NCBI RefSeq assembly: GCF_004123295.1
Contig: NZ_SDMK01000001.1
Coordinates: 2,046,001-2,110,000, forward strand
DNA: 64,000 bases
Reading direction: 5' to 3'
DNA from: Silvibacterium dinghuense
Lineage (GTDB): Bacteria; Acidobacteriota; Terriglobia; Terriglobales; Acidobacteriaceae
Shown here: positions 54,311 to 62,810 of the stretch, in pieces
How positions within the stretch are numbered: the first letter of the stretch is position 1
Layout of the letters: every line of letters begins with the position of its first letter
The notes under the pieces: model-generated
Seen by the model: only the letters and a program-made list of their open reading frames with translations
What the model was told of the DNA's origin: nothing
The model's database searches: none
Program-made: the position numbers and the translations under genes

Positions 54311-55930
54311 TTATTTTTCCCAGCGCAGGTCGAGCAGGTCGAGCTCACGCTCGAGATCGCGCAGGGTGGACTCGCGGAAGGTGCCCTGTTCTCTCATTCT
54401 GAGGATCTGGGCCCGTTCGACGCGCCGCAGCGTTGCCGCCACTTCCTGGTACTTGCGCTGCTGATTCAGGGCAGGCTCACCGTCTTCCGGCTTGAGCGCC
54501 TCCAGGCGCTGACGGTAGTAGCGGGTGAGGATGGCATGGACGCTGTTCTCGCCTTCATCTTCATTCGACGGCATTTCACGCAGCGCCTTGAGCGCGGCCT
54601 TGAGCAGAACGCCGCGGGCCCGGCGCTCATGGTCCAGAATCTCCTCGGATTCGACCACACGCAGCTTGCGGATCATGGCGGGCAGGCTAAGGCCCTGGCC
54701 GACGAGGGTTACGAGGATGACGGCAAAGGCGTAAAAGATGATGCGTCCGCGCTGGGGAAAGAGCTCGCCGGTGGAGATGTATTCCGGCAGCGAGAGGGCC
54801 GCGGCCAGGGTGAGCACGCCGCGCATGCCGCTCCAGCCCATGACCAGCAGCTCATTGCGGCCGGGCTTGACGATGGGCTGCTTGAGCACACGGGTACGCA
54901 GGAACCAGGAGATGCGGGCGCCGGGGAAGATGAAGATCATGCGCACGGCGATGACCACGGCTGAGACCAGCGCCGCGCCGGCGAGCATGTGGGGCCAGTT
55001 GAGCTGGCCGTGGATCTCGCGCATGCCGTTCAGAACGGTAGGCAGCTGCAGGCCGATGACGATGAAGACCAGGCCATTGAGGACGAAGTCGATGGTGCTC
55101 CAGACGGTGCGGCTGTCGAGCCGGGCCTGGATGGAGAAGCTTTCCGAGGTGGCGCGGCCCAGATAGAGTCCGCAGACGACGGTCGCCAGCACGCCTGATG
55201 CGTGGATCGATTCGCCGAGCAGGTAGGCGAAGTAGGGCGTGGCGATGTTGACCAGCAGCGGTACCTCGCTCGAGCGCGGGAAGTGGCGGAGGATGAAGCG
55301 CTCGAAGCGCAGGATGAAGAAGCCGACGAGCAGACCGGCGCCAATGCCGCCGAGCATCAGCCAGAAAAATTCGGTGACGCCGCTGGTGAGAGTCGGGATT
55401 TCGTTGTCGGTGACCAGGGCGATGGTGAACTGCAGGGCGAGCAGGCCGCTGGCATCGTTGATCAGACTTTCGCCTTCGATGATCTCAAGCACCTCGGCGG
55501 GCAGGCCGACGCGCGAGGCGATGGCTCCGACGGCGATGGCGTCGGTCGTAGAGACGACGGCGCCGAGCAGGGCTCCGGTGCGCCAGTCGAACTCCGGCAT
55601 GAAGAGGTGGGCAATGAGCGAGACGCCGGCGACGGTGAATCCGACCAGGCCCAGGCCAAGCATGGCAATGGTGACGAGATTGAAGCGGAATTCGCGCCAC
55701 GCGGTATTGAGCGTGCTGGCAAAGAGCAGCGGCGGCAGAACGACGAGGAAGACGAAGGTCGGGTTGATGGAGACGTGGGGGATGAGCGGGAAAAAGCTGA
55801 GCACCAGCCCACTGAGCACAAGAACGATGGGATAGGGGGTCCGCAGGCGCTGGGCAAGGGCCGCGAGCGCCGCCACCAGGACGACCAGGACGAGCAGGGT
55901 GAGTTCGGTGCTATGGATCCGTGAGCCCAA
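54311..55930 (-). CDS. CPA1-type Na+/H+ antiporter
   Basis: 539 residues, about 12 membrane segments over residues 8-410, then a cytoplasmic C-terminal region of about 120 residues with heavily charged helices. Ion-binding signature GESLINDASGLLALQF (ND motif) and TTDAIAVGAIASRVGLP. It exchanges Na+ (or K+) for protons across the inner membrane. The acidic, Arg-rich tail may be regulatory. Convergent with the cytidylate-kinase-like gene. Confidence 0.92.
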   Translation of the reverse strand: MGSRIHSTELTLLVLVVLVAALAALAQRLRTPYPIVLVLSGLVLSFFPLIPHVSINPTFVFLVVLPPLLFASTLNTAWREFRFNLVTIAMLGLGLVGFTVAGVSLIAHLFMPEFDWRTGALLGAVVSTTDAIAVGAIASRVGLPAEVLEIIEGESLINDASGLLALQFTIALVTDNEIPTLTSGVTEFFWLMLGGIGAGLLVGFFILRFERFILRHFPRSSEVPLLVNIATPYFAYLLGESIHASGVLATVVCGLYLGRATSESFSIQARLDSRTVWSTIDFVLNGLVFIVIGLQLPTVLNGMREIHGQLNWPHMLAGAALVSAVVIAVRMIFIFPGARISWFLRTRVLKQPIVKPGRNELLVMGWSGMRGVLTLAAALSLPEYISTGELFPQRGRIIFYAFAVILVTLVGQGLSLPAMIRKLRVVESEEILDHERRARGVLLKAALKALREMPSNEDEGENSVHAILTRYYRQRLEALKPEDGEPALNQQRKYQEVAATLRRVERAQILRMREQGTFRESTLRDLERELDLLDLRWEK

Positions 55931-56255
55931 CGTTTCTCCTCAAGAGTCAGGGGATAGTGATGAGATGGCAGCCCCCGGCGATTCGATGAATGATGCCGGA
56001 TCTTTCGCTTGCCGGGTGGGAGCGCGGTGCCAACTGTGCCCGGTGTGAATTAGACTAATGTGTTTGACTGCCTCGGCGGCGGTGGCCCGCGTGAAAGTGG
56101 ATCGGCCGGTGACGAGGGATGGACAGGTGCTGTTTCCATCTTGGCCTGCGCCGCGGGATGCCCGGGCTGGGCTGTAGCGTTTTCAGCTTCAGAACCAGAA
56201 AGCTCATTTCAGCTTCGCGACCGAAACCATAAGCTTCGCAATCGAAAGGAAATCC
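55931..56255. other. Divergent intergenic region before the E2 gene
   Basis: 325 bp between the antiporter and E2 start codons; should hold both promoters. AAAGGAAA is positioned as the ribosome-binding site for the E2 start at 56256. I found no clear dyad, riboswitch or -35/-10 pair strong enough to annotate. Confidence 0.45.
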
Positions 56256-57884
56256 ATGCCGACCGATGTACTGATGCCCCAGATGGGCGAGTCGATTTTC
56301 GAGGGAACGATTACCAAGTGGCTCAAGAAGCCCGGTGACAAGGTGGAGCGGGATGAGCCGCTGTTCGAGATTTCGACCGACAAGGTGGATGCGGAGATTC
56401 CTTCGCCCGCCGCTGGCGTGCTGAAGGAGATCAAGGTCGAAGGCGGAGCGACCGTCCAGATCAACACCGTGGTGGCGGTGATCGAGGAAGCGGGCGGTGC
56501 GTCGGCTCCTGCTGCCCCTGCTGCTCCCGCGGTTGCGACCCCTGCCGCGGCTCCCGCAGCAGCGCCTGCTGCCCCGGCTGCCGGTCCGGCGACCGACGTG
56601 GTGATGCCGCAGATGGGCGAGTCCATCTTCGAGGGCACCATCACCAAGTGGCTCAAGCAGGTGGGCGACAAGGTAGAGCGCGACGAGCCGCTCTTTGAGA
56701 TTTCGACCGACAAGGTAGATGCGGAGATTCCTTCGCCCGCGGCCGGTACACTGACCGCGATCAAGGTCGAGGCGGGCTCGACGGTCCAGATCAACACCGT
56801 GGTGGCCACCATCGGCGGCGCAGCCGGTGCTTCGGCTCCTGCGGCAGCTCCCGCACCTTCCACCGCTGCTCCTGCGGCTCCTGGCGCGCCGGTTCCGGCT
56901 GCTGCCTCGACCGCTGCCGCCGAGGAAGACGAGACCTCCGGCTCGGCCGAGCATGGCCGCACCTCGCCGCTGGTGCGCAAGATCGCCAAGGACAAGAATG
57001 TCGACCTGAACAAGGTGACGGGCACCGGTGCAGGTGGACGAATCACGAAGGAAGATTTGGAAGCCTATCTGGCGAAGCCGGCTGCCGCCGCTGCTGCTCC
57101 GGTTGCCGCTCCTGCGGCCCCGGCTGCTGCGCCAGCCGCACCCAAGGCTGCCCCGGCTCCGGCCTCTGCCGCTCCCACGCCGGGCGAACTGGTGCCGCTC
57201 TCGAAGATGCGCTCCATCATCGCGCAGCGCATGGTCGAGTCCAAGCGCACCAGCCCGCACGTCCACACCGTCTTCAAGATCGACTTCACCAAGATCGTGA
57301 AGCTCCGCGAGAAGGAAAAGAACAAGTACGAGCAGCGCAACGGCGTGAAGCTGACCTATATGCCGTTCATCACCCGCGCCGTGGTCGCCAACCTGAAGAA
57401 GCTGCCGATCATCAACGCGCAGATGGAAGGCGATGCGATCCGCTACCCCGCGAACATCAACATCGGCATCGCGGTCGCGCTCGAGTGGGGCCTGATCGTG
57501 CCGGTCATCAAGCAGGCTGAGGAGAAGAGCTTCCTGGGCATTGCCCGCTCCATCGCCGACCTGGCGGAGCGCGCGCGCGGCAAGAAGCTGAAGCCGGATG
57601 AGGTGAGCGGCGGCACCTTCACCATCACCAACCCGGGCATCTTCGGCGAGCAGTTCGGCACCCCGATCATCAACCAGCCGGAGTCTGCGATTCTCGGCGT
57701 CGGCGGCCTCTTCAAGGAGCCCGCGGTCGTCACCGCTCCGGACGGCACCGAGTCGATCGCCATCCGCCACTTCCTGCACCTGACCCTCGGCTTCGATCAC
57801 CGCACCATCGACGGCGCCGACGCAGGCAAGTTCATGTCGGAAGTCAAGAAGACGCTCGAAAACTGGTCGGAAGATATCGGCTAG
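56256..57884 (+). CDS. 2-oxoacid dehydrogenase E2 (dihydrolipoyl acyltransferase), two lipoyl domains
   Basis: 542 residues. Two nearly identical lipoyl domains (about 1-77 and 113-187) with the lipoyl-Lys in TDKVDAEIP (Lys 43 and Lys 153, exactly 110 apart), Ala/Pro-rich linkers, a peripheral-subunit-binding domain (236-271: TSPLVRKIAKDKNVD), and the catalytic domain (about 312-542) with the DHRTIDG active site near 513. Closest to the sucB/odhB branch, but acyl specificity (succinyl, acetyl or branched) cannot be fixed from sequence. No E1 gene is adjacent; lipB and lpdA are 10 kb away. Confidence 0.93.
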   Translation: MPTDVLMPQMGESIFEGTITKWLKKPGDKVERDEPLFEISTDKVDAEIPSPAAGVLKEIKVEGGATVQINTVVAVIEEAGGASAPAAPAAPAVATPAAAPAAAPAAPAAGPATDVVMPQMGESIFEGTITKWLKQVGDKVERDEPLFEISTDKVDAEIPSPAAGTLTAIKVEAGSTVQINTVVATIGGAAGASAPAAAPAPSTAAPAAPGAPVPAAASTAAAEEDETSGSAEHGRTSPLVRKIAKDKNVDLNKVTGTGAGGRITKEDLEAYLAKPAAAAAAPVAAPAAPAAAPAAPKAAPAPASAAPTPGELVPLSKMRSIIAQRMVESKRTSPHVHTVFKIDFTKIVKLREKEKNKYEQRNGVKLTYMPFITRAVVANLKKLPIINAQMEGDAIRYPANINIGIAVALEWGLIVPVIKQAEEKSFLGIARSIADLAERARGKKLKPDEVSGGTFTITNPGIFGEQFGTPIINQPESAILGVGGLFKEPAVVTAPDGTESIAIRHFLHLTLGFDHRTIDGADAGKFMSEVKKTLENWSEDIG

Positions 57885-57960
57885 TTAGCAGCATTTAGCG
57901 GTTAGCAGTGAGTCACAAAGACGGCCAGTGGGAGCCTTGCTCCTGCTGGCCGTTGTGTTT
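57885..57960 (+). terminator. Terminator of the E2 gene preceded by TTAGC heptads
   Basis: Heptads TTAGCAG, TTAGCGG, TTAGCAG follow the stop codon, then a stem ACGGCCAG (57921-57928)/CTGGCCGT (57946-57953) with inner GGAGC/GCTCC, then TGTGTTTTT. Shares its motifs with 49821-49860 and 58745-58822. Confidence 0.75.
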
Positions 57961-57978
57961 TTACCAACCAAAAGATTT

Positions 57979-58008
57979 GTCATCCCGACCGAAGTGGAGG
58001 GACCTGCG
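57979..58008 (+). repeat. 30-bp dispersed repeat, left copy
   Basis: GTCATCCCGACCGAAG plus TGGAGGGACCTGCG. It matches, with a single mismatch in 30 bases, the reverse complement of 58692-58721, so the two copies face each other around the 58086 gene. Confidence 0.8.
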
Positions 58009-58085
58009 GTTGTCTTCAGACAGGAGACAAGCTGGAACTTAGATAGGTTCGTGGTGTCTAAGCTCTTAGTCCTTGCGGAGGAAGA

Positions 58086-58673
58086 ATGAAAAGGCTTGTG
58101 CTGATCGTGGTGCTTATGAGTTCCAGTTGTTTCGCACAGACACGCATGTTTCCCGCGGGCGCTCTCGATACAAGAAACGATCTCGATGTGTTTAGGAACC
58201 AGTGGTATTCGCGTGCTCTGCAGGCATTACACGAGCCGTCGCTTTCCTCCGAAGCAAAAGATCAGAGAGTGGAAAGCTATCGATTTCTGTGGTTGCGTTC
58301 GTTCAACCATCCTGTCTCTGTTCGTATCTATAGAAACGACAAGAAGCAGTGGATGCTTACTCTGAAGATTGCAAGTGGTGCGGGAGGTTACCCTCCAGGT
58401 GTTCTTATCGATGAGGAAACCTGCGGAGTAAAGGATGTAGATATGCAAGCGTTCCTAACGCGCGTCAATAAGACAGGCTTTTGGACCGCCCCTAATCCGG
58501 TGAATGATCAAAAAGGGACGGATGGTTCGCAATGGATCATCGAAGGTGTGAAAGACGGGAAGTATCACGTTGTCGATCGCTGGTATCCGAAGGATGGAGT
58601 TGCCAGAGAGCTTGGCTGGGAGATGGTGTTTAATCTGGCCGGTCTTGAAGTCCCAAAGCAAAGCATCTATTGA
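58086..58673 (+). CDS. Exported protein of unknown function
   Basis: 195 residues. GGAGGAAGA lies directly before ATG. Signal peptide MKRLVLIVVLMSSSCFA, cleavage about residue 17 after FA. Later sequence includes SYRFLWLRSFNHPVSVRIYR and GSQWIIEGVKDGKYHVVDRW, which resembles a family of uncharacterised bacterial secreted proteins. Composition is visibly AT-richer than neighbours, and the gene is framed by inverted 30-bp repeats and terminator-like heptad elements, which suggests horizontal arrival. Confidence 0.72.
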   Translation: MKRLVLIVVLMSSSCFAQTRMFPAGALDTRNDLDVFRNQWYSRALQALHEPSLSSEAKDQRVESYRFLWLRSFNHPVSVRIYRNDKKQWMLTLKIASGAGGYPPGVLIDEETCGVKDVDMQAFLTRVNKTGFWTAPNPVNDQKGTDGSQWIIEGVKDGKYHVVDRWYPKDGVARELGWEMVFNLAGLEVPKQSIY

Positions 58674-58691
58674 ATGCATCGTTGTTGATGT

Positions 58692-58721
58692 CGCAGGTCC
58701 CTCCGCTTCGGTCGGGATGAC
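58692..58721 (-). repeat. 30-bp dispersed repeat, right copy
   Basis: Reverse orientation relative to the copy at 57979-58008 (29 of 30 bases match). Lies 18 bp after the stop codon of the 58086 gene. Confidence 0.8.
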
Positions 58722-58744
58722 AGTCAATTATTGATATGGGAAGC

Positions 58745-58822
58745 AAAACGGCCAGCAGGGCAACAACCCCACTGGCCGCTTTTTCACTAACCGTATTTGT
58801 AACTGACCGCTAACTGCTAGAC
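58745..58822. terminator. Bidirectional terminator with heptad repeats, end of purK
   Basis: CGGCCAG (58750-58756) pairs with CTGGCCG (58773-58779), followed by CTTTTT on the plus strand and preceded by AAAA (TTTT on the minus strand). TTAGCGG/TTAGCAG-type heptads (minus strand) lie between the hairpin and the purK stop. Serves convergent genes. Confidence 0.7.
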
Positions 58823-60001
58823 TTACAGCTTCCCCTGCGCCTCGAGCACCCGCTCCACAGCTTCTTCCGGCGTAGCACCCACAGCCGATAAGTGCCCCAT
58901 CTTTCTTCCTGGTCTTGCGCTATGTTTCTCGTATAAGTGCAGTCTTACTCCGGGTACGGCCAGTGCGGCATCCCAGCGAGGCTCGCGGCAGTTGCCTTCC
59001 TTGTCGAACCACAGGTCGCCGAGCAGGTTGGAGATGGCTGCGGGCTGTACCACCGACACATCGCCGAGCGGCAGGTCACACGCCGCGCGGATGGCCTGTT
59101 CGAACTGGCTGGTGACGCAGGCGCGTTCGCTGGCGTGGTAGCTGTTGTGCGGACGCGGCGCGAGCTCGTTGACCAGCAGGTTGCCGGATTTCGTTACGAA
59201 CATCTCGACTGCTATCAGCCCCTCGAGCTCGAACTCCTGTGCGATCCGTGCAGCGATACCCTGAGCCTGGTTCTCCATTTCAGCTCGAATCGAAGACGGG
59301 ATCACGCTCCAGGCCAGGATCTGCTTCTCGTGGTGGTTCATGGCCGAGGAGAAGCTTTTCGTCTCGCCGTTGGGAGCGCGGGCCACCATTACGGAGATTT
59401 CGCGATCGAGCTCGACGGCCTGTTCCGCCACGCAAGGTTTCTCGCCCAGCAGCTTCCATGCCTCGGCCGGTGTGGTGGCGTCGCCGAAGCCGAGCTTCAC
59501 CTGGCTTCGGCCGTCGTAACCGCCGCGCGCGCTCTTCACGAAGAGCCTGGGGCCAATCTCTGCGGCAGCCTTTACGAGGTCTTCTTCCGACTCGATCGCA
59601 CGCCAGGGTCCGAGCGGGAAGCCGTGCTCGGCGAGCCACGTCTTCTGCAGGATGCGGTCCTGGATGATGCGCATCAGTTCACGGCCTGGGCGGACGGGCG
59701 CAAACTTCTGCGCGGCGTCGAGGCAGGCGAGCGAGACCTGCTCGATCTCGAGGGTGATGACGTCGGAGCCGCGGGCGAGGTCGGCGGCGGCGCGGGCGTC
59801 GTTCCAATTGCCCTCAAAACAGGCGTCGACGACGAAGCGGGCCGGGCATGAAGGATCGGGGTCCATGACCTGCACGCGGTAGCCGAGCGAGCGGGCGGCC
59901 ATGGCCATCATGCGGCCGAGCTGGCCTCCGCCGAGGATGCCGATGGTTGCGCCGGGCAGAATGGGGTTGGCGGTCTTTGCGGTTGTCTTGCTGTCGGTCA
60001 C
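58823..60001 (-). CDS. purK: N5-carboxyaminoimidazole ribonucleotide synthase
   Basis: 392 residues from GTG 60001, sharing four bases with the purE stop (GTGA). ATP-grasp enzyme that makes N5-CAIR from AIR, ATP and bicarbonate. It opens [17 protein letters not shown]; other landmarks are [38 protein letters not shown] and GWNDARAA-type sequence. It continues directly into the purE product, so the CAIR step is complete here. Confidence 0.96.
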   Translation of the reverse strand: MTDSKTTAKTANPILPGATIGILGGGQLGRMMAMAARSLGYRVQVMDPDPSCPARFVVDACFEGNWNDARAAADLARGSDVITLEIEQVSLACLDAAQKFAPVRPGRELMRIIQDRILQKTWLAEHGFPLGPWRAIESEEDLVKAAAEIGPRLFVKSARGGYDGRSQVKLGFGDATTPAEAWKLLGEKPCVAEQAVELDREISVMVARAPNGETKSFSSAMNHHEKQILAWSVIPSSIRAEMENQAQGIAARIAQEFELEGLIAVEMFVTKSGNLLVNELAPRPHNSYHASERACVTSQFEQAIRAACDLPLGDVSVVQPAAISNLLGDLWFDKEGNCREPRWDAALAVPGVRLHLYEKHSARPGRKMGHLSAVGATPEEAVERVLEAQGKL

Positions 60002-60576
60002 TGGGGCAGCTCCTGCGCGAGCACTTCGTCGCGGCGGCTCTCGCGCCAGGCTTTGAGACGGGCGCGGAGGTCGGCGTCCGTGGTGGCGAGGATCTGTGCG
60101 GCGAAAAGTGCGGCGTTCGCCGCTCCCGGCTTGCCAATGGCGAGCGTTCCAACCGGGATGCCCTTGGGCATCTGCACGATGGAAAGCAGCGAATCGAGAC
60201 CATTGAGCAGGGTGGCGGGCACGGGCACGCCGAGGACCGGCACCGTCGTCTTGGCGGCGAGCATGCCCGGCAGGTGCGCGGCGCCGCCGGCTCCGGCAAT
60301 GATGGCGCGGAGACCGCGTGCTTCGGCCTGTTCGGCGTACGCGAAGAGCCAGTCTGGGGTGCGATGGGCGGAGACGACACGGGCTTCGTGAGGGATGCCG
60401 AACTCCTTGAGGATCTCGACGGCCGGAGCCATGACTTCGTAGTCGCTCTTCGAGCCCATGACGATGCCTACAAGGACTTCTCCCGCAGGCTGCGGGACTG
60501 GCTTTCCGGGCGACTGTGCCTTCGGCGCGCTGGTGGATTTCTTCAGATTGGCTTGTTTCTTCAAGGCAGACGGCAC
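59998..60576 (-). CDS. purE: N5-carboxyaminoimidazole ribonucleotide mutase, class I
   Basis: 192 residues, with a Lys/Ala/Pro-rich N-terminal extension of about 30 residues. Class I Pur[42 protein letters not shown], and [15 protein letters not shown]. Works with PurK to give 4-carboxy-AIR in purine biosynthesis. It overlaps purK by four bases. A 39-bp near-perfect palindrome lies about 115 bp upstream. Confidence 0.96.
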   Translation of the reverse strand: MPSALKKQANLKKSTSAPKAQSPGKPVPQPAGEVLVGIVMGSKSDYEVMAPAVEILKEFGIPHEARVVSAHRTPDWLFAYAEQAEARGLRAIIAGAGGAAHLPGMLAAKTTVPVLGVPVPATLLNGLDSLLSIVQMPKGIPVGTLAIGKPGAANAALFAAQILATTDADLRARLKAWRESRRDEVLAQELPQ

Positions 60577-60692
60577 TCCGTAGCGTTTGACAACTCTTCA
60601 GGGTAATTGAAGCGGTGCTCTTTAGGGAAAAGATGCGGAAGGCAGCGTTTCTAAAGGCTGATGTATCAATCCATCGGTATTTGTAGGTGTTT

Positions 60693-60731
60693 CTGTTACG
60701 TATTCGCCTTGAAAAGGCTAATACGTAACAG
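60693..60731. repeat. Long near-perfect palindrome upstream of purE
   Basis: CTGTTACGTATT (60693-60704) and AATACGTAACAG (60720-60731) are exact reverse complements; inside them GCCTT and AAGGC extend the stem with one mismatch. Either a hairpin in the 3' region of murQ or an operator for purE. No T run follows in either direction, which speaks against a simple terminator. Confidence 0.7.
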
Positions 60732-60787
60732 TGAAAGTGATAAATAGGGGAAGTGCTGGAAGGAAGCCGCTTCGCGCGAGGGTCGCA

Positions 60788-61684
60788 TTATTGCCTGAGT
60801 GCCCGGCGGAGGCTTCCACCCACTTCCCGGAGGCGATCTTCGGCTGCCGCGCGGTCGAGCTGGAGCTGGTGCATGACGATGGCCGTTTTCACCGACCCGG
60901 CCTGCTCGATCAGGGTGGAGGCCGCAGCTGTCTCAAGGCCGGTGACCGTCGAGACAATGCGGGCTGCACGGTCGCGCAGCTTGGCGTTGGTTGGCTGCAC
61001 GTTGACCATCAGATTGCCGTAGACGTAACCGAGCCGGACCAGCGCCCCTGTCGAGAGCATGTTGAGGACAAGTTTGGTGGCGGTGCCGGCCTTCATGCGC
61101 GTGGAGCCGGTGACAGCTTCCGGGCCGGTGACGGGAGTGATTTCGAGCTCAGCCGCCTGAGCAAGCCGTGAGCCGGCGACGCAGCTGAGACCGATGGTCA
61201 GGGCACCGAGTGCACGGGCATAGGCGATACCGCCGAGGACATAAGGCGTGCGGCCGCTGGCTGCGATGCCAACCAGCACATCGTTTGCGGAGAAGCCGTG
61301 GGTCTCAAGGTCGCGCCTGCCCTGCGTTTCGTCGTCTTCGGCGCCTTCCACGGGGTGGCGGAGTGCGTGATCGCCGCCGGCGATGAGGCCCTGCACCATC
61401 TCGGGAGGCGTGTTGTAGGTGGGCGGACACTCGGAGGCATCGAGGACGCCGAGACGGCCGGAGGTGCCTGCGCCGGAGTAAAAAAGGCGTCCGCCGCGCT
61501 CCAAGCGCAGGGCGATGGCATCGATGGCGGCGGCAATGCGCTCCGACTCGCGTCCCACGGCATCGACGGCTTCCTGGTCACAGGCATGCAGCGCACGGAC
61601 AAGATCCGCAGTGGACCGGCTGTCGAGGTCGGCAGTGGCAGGGTTGCGGGCCTCGGTGGTGAGCGCGGCTAGGTTCTCGATCAT
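60788..61684 (-). CDS. murQ: N-acetylmuramic acid 6-phosphate etherase
   Basis: 298 residues. SIS-fold enzyme that removes lactate from MurNAc-6-P during peptidoglycan recycling. Signature FYSGAGTSGRLGVLDASECPPT, catalytic Glu in PVEGAEDDE, VTGSTRMKAGTATKLVLNM. Start ATG 61684 overlaps the stop of the upstream TonB-like gene (ATGA), so the two are co-translated. No murP or anmK is near. Confidence 0.96.
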   Translation of the reverse strand: MIENLAALTTEARNPATADLDSRSTADLVRALHACDQEAVDAVGRESERIAAAIDAIALRLERGGRLFYSGAGTSGRLGVLDASECPPTYNTPPEMVQGLIAGGDHALRHPVEGAEDDETQGRRDLETHGFSANDVLVGIAASGRTPYVLGGIAYARALGALTIGLSCVAGSRLAQAAELEITPVTGPEAVTGSTRMKAGTATKLVLNMLSTGALVRLGYVYGNLMVNVQPTNAKLRDRAARIVSTVTGLETAAASTLIEQAGSVKTAIVMHQLQLDRAAAEDRLREVGGSLRRALRQ

Positions 61685-62775
61685 CCTCCTAGCCTATAGG
61701 TCACATTGATCTGTGTCTGCACGCTGACCGGCTTGCCACGTAGGAGAAAAGGCTGGAATCTCCATGTGTGGACCGCGAGCATGGCAGCAGCGGCCAGTCT
61801 ATAGTCTGGCGCGGAGATGACCATGAGCTGCTGGATAGTGCCGTCTTCGGCGATGATTGCGGAGATGTCCACCTCTCCTTCCCAGTGTTGCTGTTTGGAC
61901 TCGACGGGATAGATCGGCGGATCGCCTGCGATTCTGTGGCCTTTGATAAGCCCATCCACCTTTTCTGAGAGCACGTTGTTTGGACCTGTTTCCACTGCGT
62001 CGGGCGGCGGTTGAAAGGCTGCCTCGTTCACGGTGCCAATCAGGTTTCCTTCTTCAAGATGTGCGCTGGCGTAGCTCTTTTCCCCGTCCACAATCTGCAG
62101 CTGGATGGGGACGGAGTGACCTGCAAGACTCCCTACCTGTTGATAGAGCGTGGTGTGGGTTCCGAAGGAGCCCACGGTGCGCAAGATCGGCTTGTTCTGC
62201 TCGAAGCAGTAGACGGGGAAAAGGCCGAACGGAGGCCCTGCGAGAATGTGATCGAGATGGCCGGCCGTCTCGATGCAGACGAAGTGCTCGTGCGAGTACG
62301 GGTTGTCCCTGTGTTGGATCGTGTATCCGGCGAGCTTGTCGGGCGGAGGTATCGGCTCGGTAATTCTACTCAGGAGCGTGAGTTCTGCAGCTGGTGGCAG
62401 GGTCGGATCGCCGGAGCGGAAGTGCCCGCGCTCATTCTGATACTCCGTCTGGTTGAAGTGATCGCTGACCCATTCGCGCTTATACTTGTTCGGCGCGGCC
62501 CACCACTCCTCGACCGTTCCCTGGTTTGCGGGCTTTCCGTCGCGGTCGAAGGTCTGGTAGCTGTATTTCGCATGCCAGGGCTTCATCTCGGCTGAGGTCA
62601 GACCGCTGACTTCGCGCGCAAGGTCAAGGAGCGCCTTCGGATTATTCGGCATCGAAATATTAGATGTCGAAGCCCTGGGAGTGGAATTCTGTGCGAAGAG
62701 AGCCGGAGCAGAGAGCAGGGCAACGCCCAGGAGCGCGGTGAGGGAGCGTATCCGTATGAGCATGGGTAGGCCCAT
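61681..62775 (-). CDS. Exported protein with TonB-like C-terminal domain
   Basis: 364 residues. A signal-peptide-like N-terminus (IRSLTALLGVALLSAPALFAQ, cleavage about residue 29) replaces the usual TonB transmembrane anchor. Residues about 45-270 are an uncharacterised domain (WHAKYSYQTFDRDGKP, GTVEEWWAAPNKYKREW), and residues about 285-364 are a TonB C-terminal domain (YPVESKQQHWEGEVDISAIIAEDG, WRFQPFLLRGKPV). Without a membrane anchor, energy transduction is unlikely. Overlaps murQ. ATG 62763 is an alternative start. Confidence 0.75.
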   Translation of the reverse strand: MGLPMLIRIRSLTALLGVALLSAPALFAQNSTPRASTSNISMPNNPKALLDLAREVSGLTSAEMKPWHAKYSYQTFDRDGKPANQGTVEEWWAAPNKYKREWVSDHFNQTEYQNERGHFRSGDPTLPPAAELTLLSRITEPIPPPDKLAGYTIQHRDNPYSHEHFVCIETAGHLDHILAGPPFGLFPVYCFEQNKPILRTVGSFGTHTTLYQQVGSLAGHSVPIQLQIVDGEKSYASAHLEEGNLIGTVNEAAFQPPPDAVETGPNNVLSEKVDGLIKGHRIAGDPPIYPVESKQQHWEGEVDISAIIAEDGTIQQLMVISAPDYRLAAAAMLAVHTWRFQPFLLRGKPVSVQTQINVTYRLGG

Positions 62776-62810
62776 GCTAGTGGAGGCGGCGCTCCCTTGC
62801 CAGTGAAAAT

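Noticed and set aside
56055-57800. Long minus-strand open frame opposite the E2 gene
   Set aside because: Antisense of Ala/Pro linkers gives Arg/Gly/Ser repeats; no conserved domain.
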